NCBI GenBank assembly: GCA_017506865.1
Contig: JAFCMP010000071.1
Coordinates: forward strand, 186,001 to 250,000
DNA length: 64,000 nt
Direction: 5' to 3'
From: Tribonema minus
Taxonomy: Eukaryota > Sar > Xanthophyceae > Tribonematales > Tribonemataceae
The translations under genes were made by a program, and so were the position numbers. The notes beneath the pieces are model-generated. The model was given only the letters and a program-made list of their open reading frames with translations. It ran no database searches and was not told the DNA's origin. This document shows, in pieces, positions 1 to 9,845 of this stretch. Each line of letters starts with the position of its first letter. Within the stretch, counting starts at the first letter, position 1.

Positions 1-87
1 CGAGAGGGGCTCCCCCCGCTGCTCGAGCTTGACCGGCTTGGCATGCAGCCCAACCGTCAGCTCGCGTGTGTACACGTGATTCAGGGA

Positions 88-1380
88 TTACTCCGCAATG
101 GTCAGATGTGCTGTGTCCAGTTCTCCCGGGCAGGAGACGACAGGTGTGATACCATCAGACTCCATCACTTGAACCCAAACTGTCTGCACACCATGTTCAA
201 GGCCATCTAGCTCTGTTGCGACGCGCACTACTGCCACCCAATCGCGTTCCTCTCCGTAGGTGTACACTGGGACTTTGGGACTGAAGCTGGGGGTGGACTC
301 TGCTGATGGCTCGCCATACACGTATGTGGGCCCACTGCCACTATGACTTGCATGCCACTTATGTCTGCTGATGTGGTCACGCCCAATGATGATGTCGTGT
401 GGCAGATGTGGTACAATGAGCGCCAGCTGAGTGAAAGCTACCCCGTCTGGGCCATCAGCCTCAAAGTGAAGCGCTACAGCGTGGGTGACGAGCTGTGGCT
501 TCTTGGATGTGTCAACACCGGCTACTGCCCTAGGTTTGCTGAGTTGGTGAACACCCCGTTGCTCTATGGCTCCTGATGCAACTAATTTGCGGAATGCTTG
601 CTCCCTGATGGCAGTAACTGAGGCCCCAGTGTCCCAGAGAATGTCCCTAGAAAACTTGCAACGTAGTGCGCGCGCAGAGCGTAAACGGGCCTTGAACCTA
701 GAGTGCACGTCAGTATAGAGTTTGCCCCTTACGTTGGGCATGCTTGCCTGCTGTGGTACAGGTAGTACTGCGGCCTCCATCGCTGCCACCTCAGCGTAGT
801 ATGCCAAGACCGCCCCGTCATCAGCTCCGTCCTCCGGCGCCCACATCGCCAGTATCTCGAAGCAGCGCTCAACAGTGCGCGCCTCCTCTGCCATGGCTAT
901 CTCCACCGGTGTGAGGCCCGCCTCGCCGTCCAGCACCTCGTCGATGGCGCCAAGGGTCTCTGCCGCCGGCGCCCAGCTGCGCATCCGCCGCTGCGGCTCA
1001 GGTTGAGCCGTGCCATCCACCTTGAAAGCATGAAGCCGCTGCAGAGCTATCAGCCTGCGCTGCTGCTCCGCTGCAAAGGCGGCGTCGTCGGCGGCGTGCG
1101 CCGCCGCAGCAGCGTCGCCGCCGCTGAGTGGTGCTGAAGGCGGTCTTGAGGAATGTGTGGGAGTCGCAGTTGATGTCAGAGTTGAAGTTGGTGTAGAAGA
1201 TGGAGTTGTCGTGTGTCGCGTCGCAGCAGCTGCTGCAGTCGCCAAATGTGGCGCCGTTGCCGGCGCAGAAGTTGCAGTTGTAGCCGTGCTGCAGCTACTC
1301 ACTGCTGGTGCTGGTGGTATCCTCACCCCCCCTTGCGATGATGCGTGCGCGCCAACTCCATGACCCGCCGCAGCATGCAC
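88..1380 (-). CDS. Retropepsin-like aspartic protease region of the retrotransposon
   Basis: A 430-codon frame with an alanine/threonine-rich first third and a retroviral-type aspartic protease in the second half. The catalytic motif DTGAS preceded by hydrophobic residues (ILWDTGAS) lies at about 619-633, and the downstream flap/second-lobe motif IIGRDH lies at about 370-390, the usual spacing for a retropepsin monomer that works as a homodimer. Such proteases cut the Gag-Pol polyprotein in the virus-like particle. The region is downstream of gag on the same strand. It could be fused to pol outside the window, which cannot be seen. Confidence 0.72.
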   Translation of the reverse strand: MHAAAGHGVGAHASSQGGVRIPPAPAVSSCSTATTATSAPATAPHLATAAAAATRHTTTPSSTPTSTLTSTATPTHSSRPPSAPLSGGDAAAAAHAADDAAFAAEQQRRLIALQRLHAFKVDGTAQPEPQRRMRSWAPAAETLGAIDEVLDGEAGLTPVEIAMAEEARTVERCFEILAMWAPEDGADDGAVLAYYAEVAAMEAAVLPVPQQASMPNVRGKLYTDVHSRFKARLRSARALRCKFSRDILWDTGASVTAIREQAFRKLVASGAIEQRGVHQLSKPRAVAGVDTSKKPQLVTHAVALHFEADGPDGVAFTQLALIVPHLPHDIIIGRDHISRHKWHASHSGSGPTYVYGEPSAESTPSFSPKVPVYTYGEERDWVAVVRVATELDGLEHGVQTVWVQVMESDGITPVVSCPGELDTAHLTIAE

Positions 1381-1639
1381 GGGTCTCCGTGCTGGAGTAC
1401 CACGCTCCTGAATAGGGCTGAGGGGTGCTACCGGCTGTCGAGCGCGCTGCTCCTGCTGCAGGCGCTCGCGCGCGCGCGCCGTAGCCGCGCGCCGCTGGAC
1501 TTACGTCGCCCCAAAATAGGCCACCGCTGTACAGTCGTAGTTGTTGTCGCCGGCGACTGTGCAGCACCATCAGGCGCCGCCAACGCCGCCGGTCTCCATC
1601 GCGCCGTTGCGACTTGAGCAGCGTTCGTGGGCGCCTCCT

Positions 1640-2405
1640 CAGCAGCAGCGCTCAACGGAAGCTGCGCCGTCGTAACGCTCTGCTGCGCAGCTGCTGCGTG
1701 GGCGGCGCTCGCCGCTGCTGCAGAAGCTGCATGCACTGCAGACAGCGCAGCGCCCAAAGGTGCCGCTGCTGCCGCAGCGTTCCGTGGTGCTGCTGGTGCG
1801 AGCGCGGCGCGTCGCGGCCGCCACACCAGAAGCACGCGCCGCGACTGGCGCGGCGGCCGAGGGCGCTGCTGCCATCGCAACGCCCTGCTGCGCGTCATCC
1901 TCTTGGGCGGCGCTCGACGGCGCCACTGAAGAAGCTGCGCGCGCCGCAGCTTGCGCGACGTCCATAGACACCGCTGCTGCCGCAACCCTCCGTGGTGCTG
2001 TTGGTGCGTGCGCGGCGCGCGCAGGCACTGCCAAACCAGCAGCACGCGCCGCGACCGGCGCGATGCCCGAGGGCGCCGCTGCCATCGCAGCGCTTCGTTG
2101 CGCGTCGGCCGTTTGGGCGGCGCTCACCAGCACCCCCGCAGAAGCCGCGCGTGCTGCAGCTTGCGCGACGTCAGTAGGCGCCGCTGCTGCCACAGCACTC
2201 CGTAGTGCCTCTGGTGCGTGCGCGGCGCGCCGCGGCGCCGCCACACCAGAAGTACGCGCTGCGACTGGCGCGGCGCCGGAGGGCGCCGCTGCCACCGCAG
2301 CGCTCCGCTGCGCGTCAGCTGCTTGGGCGGCGCTCGCCGTCGCCCCCGCAGACGTCGCGCGCACTGCAGCTTGCGCGACGCCCGCAGGCGCCGCTGCTGC
2401 CGTGA
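1640..2405. repeat. Tandem repeat, 210-bp unit, about 3.5 copies, inside the retrotransposon
   Basis: The same stretch (agcacgcgccgcgac and variants) recurs at 1831, 2041 and 2251, an exact 210-bp spacing, with a more diverged partial copy before it from about 1640. A period of 210 bp is 70 codons, so the array can expand without changing frame. On the minus strand it encodes an alanine-rich 70-residue repeat. It sits between the gag and protease parts. Confidence 0.85.
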
Positions 2406-2499
2406 CTGTCGTCGGGGGGAGGGCGTCACTCCCCCCCCCAGTGACACTAGAGGCTCCAAGTGCTCCCCCCCAGCCAGGAGTGGGCTGGGGGTCGCACCC

Positions 2500-4638
2500 C
2501 TAGGTGCCCCTGTTGCCACTGTTGCCACGGCCGCCGCGACCGTAGCCGCCCCCGTAGCGGTTGTAGCTCCTGCCACCGCCAGCGCCACTTCCGCTTCCAC
2601 CATCTGCAGAATCTCTGCCGCGCGGGCCCTGAAGCGAGGAGGCATCGCCGCTGTTGAAAGCACGTACGCGCGACCGGAGTGCCTGCCACGTCGTCTGGTT
2701 CGTAGGCGCAAATTTCTGCACCTGTGGGCGTTGTACTGCTGCCGCTGCCCAACCTGCGTGGTTGAATGCCTCCGAGCATGCGCTGAACAGGTGATCACCG
2801 CCGCAGTTGTAGCACCCCAGCGCGTTACCCCGCGCCCGCTCCGAGCTGGTGAATTTCTCCTCCACCACTGCCAACAGAGCCATAAAGTTCAGTGTCACTG
2901 ATTCACGCTGCTGCCTGCGCCTCCTGTCGCCCAGCGCGTAATCATTGGTGCCACCACCACCACTGCCGCCACTTAGACCGCTGGCGCCTCCGCCTGAGCC
3001 CGTGCTGAGTGTCTCCGGGTATATAGAGTAGCCGGCGGGTGCGCCGCTGGCGAGATGCTGCACGGAGCGGTGCGCCTTGAGCGCCTCAAGCGCCTGGTGC
3101 ATGCTGTAGCGTGTGTGGCGGTTGATGATGTCCCGAATGTTGTCCTGCGCGGCAATCGTTGGGTATTGCCTGTTCACCAAGCCCGTAAGAGCTTGGACGC
3201 GTAGGTTGTCGTTTGTCGGGTCGATCATTGCGGACAGGTTGCACTTGGACTGCATGTAGTTGAGCGCATCACGGAATGGCGTGTCTTTGCGCACCGCCAC
3301 GCGTAACAGGTCCGCCGCAATGCGAGAAGGCTGACCTTGCTGGAAGTGCTCCCCCAGTTGTTCCATGAGCCACTTGTAGAGCTGCAGGTCTCTCGTGCCA
3401 GCCGCCACCCCCCGTGCGCCCTCCGCGATCCATTGTTCTGCCTGCTCGCGCACCGTTGCTGCTGCAGGGTGCGAGCCCCGTAAGGCGACGCACAGGCCCA
3501 TGGTGAAGGGGGCCAGCCATTCGCAACCAAAGTCGTCCTCCCTGTTGAGCACCTGCGGCAGCTTGGCCTTCTGGCGCGCGAGTGAGCAGGCGTGGCGCAG
3601 GTGCACCAGCAGTTGACTGCCAATCTGCCACACGACATACTCGTCGCCGCGGTTTACAGGCGTGAGGCCATGGAACAGCTTGTCCAAGTCTGCCGGTACA
3701 CGGCGCAGAGCCCAGCCATCACGATCAAAGTTGTCGTCGCGGCTGCCTCCACTGCCGCCACCACCAGCGCCACCTGCACCACCGCCGCCTCCACTGCCGC
3801 CGCCGCTGCCGCCGCCAGAGGCTGCGCCAACCGGTACACTGCCCCGGGGCGATCTAGAGGGGCCGCTGCCGCCTCCGCCGCCGCCGCCGCCGCCATCGCC
3901 GCCGCCGCCGCCTCCGGCGCCGCCGCTGCCTGCAGCGCCGCCGCTGCTGCCGGCGCCGCCGCTGCTGCCGGCGCCGCGGGCTGCGGCGCCAAAGTCGCTG
4001 CTGCCGCTGTCCGCGAGGGTGGCAGCAGGCAAGGCAGTTGGCGCAGCAGTCGTCGATGGCCTCTGCTGGGTAGCCGCTGCTTGCATAGTACCTGGGGCGG
4101 CCGCCATTGCGGCCGTTGGCGCCGCCGATAGGCCAGCGTTGGCCCTCCGTAGCTGCTGAGCCTCTGCCGTAGCTGCATCGCGCTGCATAGTAAGTGTCAT
4201 CAGAGCCTGATGGAAGTAGCTCTGATCTGCTGCATGCTGCAGCTGCAGCTGAGCGTCGGGCTTCATAGTAGGCTGCGCTGTGGGTGCCAAAGTCGCATTC
4301 GACGAGTCAGCAGCGTAGCTGCTTGTTACACGTTCCAGTTGTTGATGCAGTGGCCGGGCGTCAGCGCCGCCAGCAGGAATGGTCGGCGCCGCCGATCCGC
4401 TCGGCGACACGTGCTTTCCAGGCCCAGCCAATGGTGCAGCGTATGGCGCAATAGGCGGTCGTGCCACGCTGCTGCTGCGGATCGTACTAAGCGGCACTGC
4501 CGGGCCGCTGGTGCTGAAGTCTGCTACTGACACGCTGTCCTCGGGAGCCACACTGGGTGCTGCGCTGCCAAAGTTGCTACCCACAGAGTGGAAGGATGTC
4601 TCATACGCCGTTGTGGTACGACGCTGCGCATCAAGCAT
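2500..4638 (-). CDS. Gag-like region with zinc-knuckle-like motif
   Basis: A 712-codon frame. Its first third is low-complexity (Ala, Ser, Gly runs), including a glycine/serine tract at about 3740-3990. The middle third has a helical, tryptophan- and leucine-containing section typical of retrotransposon capsid regions (about 3000-3720). Near the C-terminus a cysteine/histidine cluster CYNCGGDHLFSAC (about 2770-2830) resembles the nucleocapsid zinc knuckle, with spacing one residue shorter than the classic CCHC form. An RGG-like Gly/Arg/Tyr tail follows. The role would be packaging of element RNA into particles. The assignment rests on motif and order, not on a recognised family. Confidence 0.65.
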   Translation of the reverse strand: MLDAQRRTTTAYETSFHSVGSNFGSAAPSVAPEDSVSVADFSTSGPAVPLSTIRSSSVARPPIAPYAAPLAGPGKHVSPSGSAAPTIPAGGADARPLHQQLERVTSSYAADSSNATLAPTAQPTMKPDAQLQLQHAADQSYFHQALMTLTMQRDAATAEAQQLRRANAGLSAAPTAAMAAAPGTMQAAATQQRPSTTAAPTALPAATLADSGSSDFGAAARGAGSSGGAGSSGGAAGSGGAGGGGGGDGGGGGGGGGSGPSRSPRGSVPVGAASGGGSGGGSGGGGGAGGAGGGGSGGSRDDNFDRDGWALRRVPADLDKLFHGLTPVNRGDEYVVWQIGSQLLVHLRHACSLARQKAKLPQVLNREDDFGCEWLAPFTMGLCVALRGSHPAAATVREQAEQWIAEGARGVAAGTRDLQLYKWLMEQLGEHFQQGQPSRIAADLLRVAVRKDTPFRDALNYMQSKCNLSAMIDPTNDNLRVQALTGLVNRQYPTIAAQDNIRDIINRHTRYSMHQALEALKAHRSVQHLASGAPAGYSIYPETLSTGSGGGASGLSGGSGGGGTNDYALGDRRRRQQRESVTLNFMALLAVVEEKFTSSERARGNALGCYNCGGDHLFSACSEAFNHAGWAAAAVQRPQVQKFAPTNQTTWQALRSRVRAFNSGDASSLQGPRGRDSADGGSGSGAGGGRSYNRYGGGYGRGGRGNSGNRGT

Positions 4639-5717
4639 CGCAACTTTTTAGTGCCCACCTCAAGTAGCTGGCGCCGCATGTCCCCCACGCCCTCTGCAGC
4701 GTTGTTGTGCCGCCGCAGCAGATCCTCTTGCCGCGCGATCACCTCCTCCATGCGCTTTTGCCCCTGCACAACCTCCGCTGCCACTCCTGACAGGCGCTCA
4801 CCCATGTGGATCAGCCGCAACTCCGCAGTCGCAACCCTCTCACCGACCTCCGCGATGCTCCCCGCGATGGCCGCCATGTCTCCTTGTATGACAGGAATCA
4901 CATCCTGTACCAGCGCGTCCATGTCGCGCTGTGATGCTGCACCGCCTGCGATGGTGGGGCCACTCCCCATCTGCGCCAGTGCACTAGCGTGCTCCGCCAG
5001 CTGCATCTGGTGCCTGCGCAGCGATGTGTCGATACCGGGCAAGTTGTGCGTAATTACCATGCACAGATCCTGCCCCATGAGAGAGGTGGTGTTGGCCACC
5101 CCTGCGAGCCCCCCTTTGAGGCTGGTTACCTCGGACTGCAGGAACTGCAACTCCATGTTGAGCTGCAAGTCCAACTTGAAGTCCTCCTCGGCAGTCATAT
5201 GCCCCACCGTCGCAGCTTCCTTTCGCTGCTCCTCCTGCTCCATTTCACGCTCCCTAGGAGAGGGCGCCGCATCCATTGCGGGCCCAGATCCCATCGGGCG
5301 GATGACCAGGTGCTTCGGGTTGTCGGCGAGGGCGCCAAGAAGTCCTGTGGGTCCAGAAGGCTTGCCGCCAGACTCGTGCCCCCAGTCGGCAGCAGCACTG
5401 TCTGCCCACTCCACCAAAGCGTGGTCAGCGACAGATACTGGACCTGAAGTGGTGTCGCTGCTCCCGATGGTGGACAAGTGGTGCGGAGCCGCCGCAGCAG
5501 CGTCAGTTGCAGGCCCTGGCACAGGCTCTGTTCTCACTGCGCTGCCGCTTGCTAGCTCGTTCGCACTCTGGGCTGGTACGACTGCGCCACCAGCAGCGCC
5601 TCCAGCCTTGATCGCAACAGCATCTGCCAGTGATGCTGCGCGTCCCACGGACAAACTCCGTGACCTCTGCACACGCCTCGGCTCCGGGTTGTGGCCATAG
5701 GGCAGCTTGGCCAACAA
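4524..5717 (-). CDS. Coiled-coil gag-like N-terminal region of the retrotransposon
   Basis: A frame of about 397 codons directly upstream (element sense) of the main gag region and overlapping its start. The first half is low-complexity (Ala, Pro, Ser). The second half is rich in heptad-like Leu/Met/Ala with Glu, Gln and Arg (about 4650-5240), as expected for an oligomerising coiled coil. I see no database-level family. Its strand, compositional match and adjacency make it part of the same element, but it could be an independent ORF carried at the element's 5' end. Confidence 0.5.
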   Translation of the reverse strand: MLAKLPYGHNPEPRRVQRSRSLSVGRAASLADAVAIKAGGAAGGAVVPAQSANELASGSAVRTEPVPGPATDAAAAAPHHLSTIGSSDTTSGPVSVADHALVEWADSAAADWGHESGGKPSGPTGLLGALADNPKHLVIRPMGSGPAMDAAPSPREREMEQEEQRKEAATVGHMTAEEDFKLDLQLNMELQFLQSEVTSLKGGLAGVANTTSLMGQDLCMVITHNLPGIDTSLRRHQMQLAEHASALAQMGSGPTIAGGAASQRDMDALVQDVIPVIQGDMAAIAGSIAEVGERVATAELRLIHMGERLSGVAAEVVQGQKRMEEVIARQEDLLRRHNNAAEGVGDMRRQLLEVGTKKLRCLMRSVVPQRRMRHPSTLWVATLAAQHPVWLPRTACQ

Positions 5718-5940
5718 CTCCAGAGCTCCGCGTTGCGCGAGAGTTTACTCCTGATGCAGCACGCGCCGAGTCCTGCTCGTGCGCCATCGTACCGCGATCG
5801 CCTGGTGGATTTGGTCAAAGGTCGTCTTTTCGTACTCGGGAACCAACTGGTGAAACAACTAGTCTCCGTACTACACTTCAGCAAGTGCAGGGAACAATGC
5901 AGAGAAGACACCCACACACAACACAGCTGACCGAACTGTG

Positions 5941-8061
5941 CTATGTGTATTCTGGGGCTGCTGCTCTTGTCTGAGCCAAACAAACAACAACGAACAACTC
6001 GTAACTGCCAACCGTAACAGTTACAGGTGACACCCCAACATCCAGTGTCACCACAGGATCGAAGTCGGTAGGACCGGGCGCACCTTGCGCAACTCTGGCC
6101 TGACGTGAGCTCCGCGGCGCGCGCACAGTCGCATAAAACACGAATGTGGCACCCAGCACAGCCAGTGCCACGTTCGCCCACATGAGCACATATGCTGCTG
6201 TAGAATACTGCAACGTGAACGTCATGCTGACCAGGCCGATGATGCGGTAATCGCCCGAGCCCTTGGCGTACGCCATCACCCATTCCAGCAAGCTGTCGCC
6301 ACCGTCGGCGTTGCTGCCAATTGCCTGCTGCTGTGATGTAGCCAGCAGAACCGCGGGCAAAGCGATGGTGAAGGCGTTGAGGATCGCCGCCATGGCCCGC
6401 GCCGCCGCCGGCGACATCACCTTGGACCCCACGTACGCCAGGTCCTTGCGACTGGCATATGTTGCCAGCACCGCCACAAAGGTCAGCACGATCTGAGCCA
6501 AGGCTCCGTACTCGGTCAGCATCTCGTCGCAGGCCGACAGCTGTACAGCCGCAGCGGCGGCCAGCTGCGCCTTACTGGTCTGCAGTACGGTGTCTATGGC
6601 CGACCTGACCGTGTTGAAGTTGAGATTGCCAAAACCGACAATGCCCTGGGCGCCGCTGCCGTCCAGCGCCACCCACGACATCTCCATGGCCTTGCGCAGG
6701 TTTGCGCCCGCCGGCGACAATTTCACGGCCTCGTTCATGTCGGTGCCCACAGACACCGTGGCTGAGGGCTCTCTGGGGAGTGGGCTGCCCCAGCCTAGGT
6801 CGTCCCAGGTTTGACAGTCCCCCGTGAACCGCGGCTCAGACTTTGCGGATTGAACATATGACAGGTACTCATCGAGATACCGCGTGGCCACAAAGTCTGC
6901 GGGGTCGATGTGATAGCCGCACCACGGCAGGCCACCTTCTCCCATGGTTGCCATAACGACCAGCTTCAGCAGGGAGCGGGCACTCTGCCCGTCAAAGAAG
7001 AAGCCGGGCGCATCGACCCCTTTGCTTCCACGAGCAACTTTAACGAGATTCAATTTGGCTGCATCTGGGGCAGCCATGTGCACCTCCTTCACATGCCAGG
7101 CCACAATGGTGGCCCCACCTGCCTTGGTGTCCCCCAGTGTGATGTAGACAGGGGTTCTCGTGCCAGCGTTCATATCTTCCCCGTAACTTTCTGGTCCATA
7201 TCTGTTGTAGTTGGCGATAGGCACGTTTAGGCCCGACGAGTCACCGATGGCAGCGTCCTCGGAAGTGTAGCAGAAGTCGTGGCTATACACCGTACAGCTG
7301 CTCGTGCCGGCTGTCGTGGCAGCCTCGAAGTTTGCGTACATGTCGTCACCACACTTCATGCAGGGTCCGTAATTCCACACTTGGTCGTCAAAAAACTTTG
7401 TCCAGTGTGTGGTGGGGTCCGACGCTGAGGTCCAAGGTGCAAATACGGGGCTAGATACCGGAATGCCATAATGACTCGGAAGCGCGCTTGACACGTAAAC
7501 AGGTAGAGCCGGCCATTCTAGCTGGGCCTGCAGCACGTAGCTGTCAAAGATGTAGACATCCTTGATGTCGGTGCACCCGTCCGACTTTCCCCACCTGCTA
7601 TCCATCCACGGGTGGACGAACGTGACAACGGCCACACATTCACGGCCCTTGCGGTCGCCGGGAGCTACGTCTATCACCCGTTGGTAGGTACCCAGCCTCA
7701 GCTTGCCCCAGTCCACGTTGCCGTTGAAACTGAATGTGCGCAGGAGCCCCCCCAGCTCCATCAGTATGGGGGGGGCATCCAGCCACTGCGCGCTGCTACC
7801 CACGGACCACGTCACCTGGGTGATGGGCACGTCATCATGTGCTGCGATGCCGTTGCTGGACTCCTTGCCGAGGCCTGAATACAGCACTTCCACTCGGGAC
7901 AGGTTCTCCGTGCTGAGGAAGCGGGACTGTATGCCGATGAGGCTGTTGGGTAGGCGCAGGTAGCCCAAGGCCAGCGTGGGGCTTTTGTCGCCGTTGCGGT
8001 TGACGTACATGAGGTCTGCGGCGACTGTGCAGTCCGCGTCGGTGCACAGAAAGATGTCCAC
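5941..8061 (-). CDS. Large 3' exon of an unrecognised multi-pass membrane protein
   Basis: A 707-codon open exon ending in a stop at 5941-5943. A good acceptor (CACGTGCAG) lies just before 8061. The first ~515 residues look extracellular or lumenal: several cysteines (a CMKCG pair among them), NLS-type glycosylation sites, aromatic-rich strands and no long hydrophobic run. The last ~190 residues hold about four hydrophobic segments (roughly residues 520-537, 556-576, 606-627 and 628-646), then a cytosolic-like tail. I do not recognise the family. Upstream exons are probably at 8471-8542 and 11044-11344, but the junction phases were not fully resolved. The retrotransposon lies immediately downstream. 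Confidence 0.72.
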   Translation of the reverse strand: MDIFLCTDADCTVAADLMYVNRNGDKSPTLALGYLRLPNSLIGIQSRFLSTENLSRVEVLYSGLGKESSNGIAAHDDVPITQVTWSVGSSAQWLDAPPILMELGGLLRTFSFNGNVDWGKLRLGTYQRVIDVAPGDRKGRECVAVVTFVHPWMDSRWGKSDGCTDIKDVYIFDSYVLQAQLEWPALPVYVSSALPSHYGIPVSSPVFAPWTSASDPTTHWTKFFDDQVWNYGPCMKCGDDMYANFEAATTAGTSSCTVYSHDFCYTSEDAAIGDSSGLNVPIANYNRYGPESYGEDMNAGTRTPVYITLGDTKAGGATIVAWHVKEVHMAAPDAAKLNLVKVARGSKGVDAPGFFFDGQSARSLLKLVVMATMGEGGLPWCGYHIDPADFVATRYLDEYLSYVQSAKSEPRFTGDCQTWDDLGWGSPLPREPSATVSVGTDMNEAVKLSPAGANLRKAMEMSWVALDGSGAQGIVGFGNLNFNTVRSAIDTVLQTSKAQLAAAAAVQLSACDEMLTEYGALAQIVLTFVAVLATYASRKDLAYVGSKVMSPAAARAMAAILNAFTIALPAVLLATSQQQAIGSNADGGDSLLEWVMAYAKGSGDYRIIGLVSMTFTLQYSTAAYVLMWANVALAVLGATFVFYATVRAPRSSRQARVAQGAPGPTDFDPVVTLDVGVSPVTVTVGSYELFVVVCLAQTRAAAPEYT

Positions 8062-8470
8062 CTGCACGTGCGTAAGCGTACAAGTGTGTGACAAGTGAAG
8101 ACTGGGAGGAAAAGGGATGGTAAATCTGCATGTCATTGAGCTGTGGCTCCTCAATGTAGGAATATGCAATAAGTCTTGCACGGCACAAGAAGTAACTGTG
8201 AACTCAGGCTGGCTAGAGCTGCTGCTGTGCGTCGCGCTTCTACGAGGACATAAAAATCAAATGACCAACGTGAATGCATTTACGCGGCAGCTGGCAGAGC
8301 TCTTGGCGTTAGTACAATAATCGCGTTGACAAGGGCAAAATGCTGGATCAGATTTCAACCCTTAAATGATAGAAGGTGTATTGGGGGACAAACGCGTCAG
8401 GCCCAACCAGTTGCATTTTCCAGAGGCCTCTTGTGCTTCAGTGCCACAGTGTGCCAGGCTGCAAACTCAC

Positions 8471-8542
8471 TCATAGTGCCTGTGACAAGGCATTCGGGGG
8501 GCTCCACTATTAGTAGATATGGAGGCGCAAAGTAGTATTTAG
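8471..8542 (-). CDS. Candidate internal exon of the membrane protein gene
   Basis: A 72-nt open segment with a strong acceptor (TTTTCTTACAG) on its right and a GTGAGT donor on its left. It starts in the phase needed to continue the exon ending at 11044 and encodes a short aromatic/proline stretch (YYFAPPYLLIVEPPE). Its exit phase does not match the acceptor at 8061; it would match an alternative acceptor slightly inside the large exon (ending CTGCACAG, about 8025). The exon or the junction could be wrong. Confidence 0.35.
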
Positions 8543-8936
8543 CTGTAAGAAAAATTCTCGGACTTGACAATGCATGCTGTGTACTATTAGTCAACATGGA
8601 GTTGCTTAGTTCTGTACTGGCATTTCTTGAGGCAGGCGGGCCGTGACAAACCCAGAAACAGCGGTCATCTCAGACATGCAATCCTCTTGTGGGTTTCCTC
8701 TGCACACTCAAACGTTTGAATCAAACAGCCCACAGGTACTGCTACGCATGAGAATGGCAGCATGTCGATCTCTTGGTGCCTCACTGACAGGCTGTGTCAG
8801 CTACATACTTCCTCATGCTCTGAAGCACTTGGAATGCAGGATCTAACTCATCAACAGGCCGGTGCCCTAATCTCGGGCCTGAAGAGGTTGTTTGGCGGTA
8901 GGCTAAACCTAGCCCTGAGTCTGGCAGCGTGATAGT

Positions 8937-9845
8937 TAGGGTTGCTGGTCATAAATCGTAAAGTTACAGGTCAATTTCACCGCCAGAAGTTATGTCGTAA
9001 GTCTAGAGGCCTTCGTAAAGACCGTAAGTTACGCTGCCGTAACTTACGCTCAAGTGTTGTAAACTTATGCGGGAATGCCGTAAACTCACGCTTGAATTGC
9101 CGCAAACCTTGAATTTTGCTGTTTCGCAGATTTGAAGTGAAGTTTTTATTTTGCTTGAGTGTGAGCACTCGTGCGAGTTCTGATGTGATGACGATCACTA
9201 ACAGGTGGAGGTGGAGGTCGGGGTGCTTGACAGCCTTAGGCAGGCGGAGGGCTTGCGCAAGGCCGAGCGGGCGCTTGTTAATGCTCAGCGCATTCGACTA
9301 AGTACACTAGAGGCAGGCGAAGTAGCGAGCATTCTTGGTGGGGGCGAGCTTATTCTTGGTGGGGGCGAGCTTCTGAAAAGACAAAGCCTCATCAAGTGCC
9401 ACTACTGCAGCGAGCAACCCTCGGTTGTCAATTCAGGAATTGATCATGGAGCACCCCTCAAGCAACCCACGCAGCTGCAAGGATATGACAGAGGATCGCG
9501 CGCCAGCCAATAAGCGCACCTTGATGCCTGTACTGCTGCACGAGCGCAGCAGGCATTCGTCATTAAAGGGCTTGCTCTCTCCTCTTTGCCAACAGCCGCT
9601 GAACTTATTTTATTATCGTTTAGGTACTGGATGCGTGCGAAATGGCTCAAACCTGATGTCTGGGGTGCATATTTACGACGTTTACGGCAGTTACGTTTGA
9701 CGATTACTGTTTAATGACGTTACGATTACGGTTCACGTCCTCAAAAGGGGGTGGTCAGGATTAACGACATTTACACGCAGTACGTTACATTACAATTGTG
9801 ATTCACGTTCTGAAACACCCAGCATTTACGATTCCGGCAACCCTA
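8937..9845. mobile_element. Non-autonomous element with terminal inverted repeats (MITE/foldback type)
   Basis: The left end starts tagggttgctgg and, after a few bases, aatcgtaaa. The right end reads tttacgattccggcaaccct followed by a, the reverse complement with few changes. Inside each end is a ~170-bp zone full of CGTAA on the left (8955-9110) and of its complement TTACG on the right (9665-9835), so the inverted repeats are long and internally repetitive. The ~550-bp core encodes no recognisable transposase. No clear target-site duplication was seen. It is 909 bp and could fold back on itself. Confidence 0.55.
9331..9372 (+). repeat. Perfect 21-bp tandem duplication
   Basis: The sequence attcttggtgggggcgagct plus t occurs twice back to back in the core of the TIR element. 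The 21-bp period keeps a 7-residue frame, but no gene is recognised here. Confidence 0.8.

Larger units (their letters stand above)
1..5930 (-). mobile_element. LTR retrotransposon, gag and protease portion, cut by the window edge
   Basis: Minus-strand element read from about 5.9 kb towards position 1. In element order it has a coiled-coil gag-like region (about 5717-4524), a main gag region with a zinc-knuckle-like motif (4638-2500), an alanine-rich linker built of tandem repeats (2405-1640) and a retropepsin domain (1380-88). Reverse transcriptase, integrase and the far LTR would lie left of position 1. No LTR could be delimited at the right-hand side. The gag-then-protease order fits both Ty3/gypsy and Ty1/copia, so the family stays open. 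Long readable frames suggest a fairly young copy with perhaps two or three interruptions between frames, some of which could be normal frame changes for such elements. Confidence 0.75.

Noticed and set aside
1428-2798. Many long overlapping frames on both strands
   Set aside because: They are by-products of a GC-rich 210-bp tandem repeat; only the element-sense reading is meaningful.
3592-4178. Long alanine- and proline-rich frames on the plus strand
   Set aside because: Shadow frames opposite the Gly/Ser-rich gag section; extreme composition and no domain.
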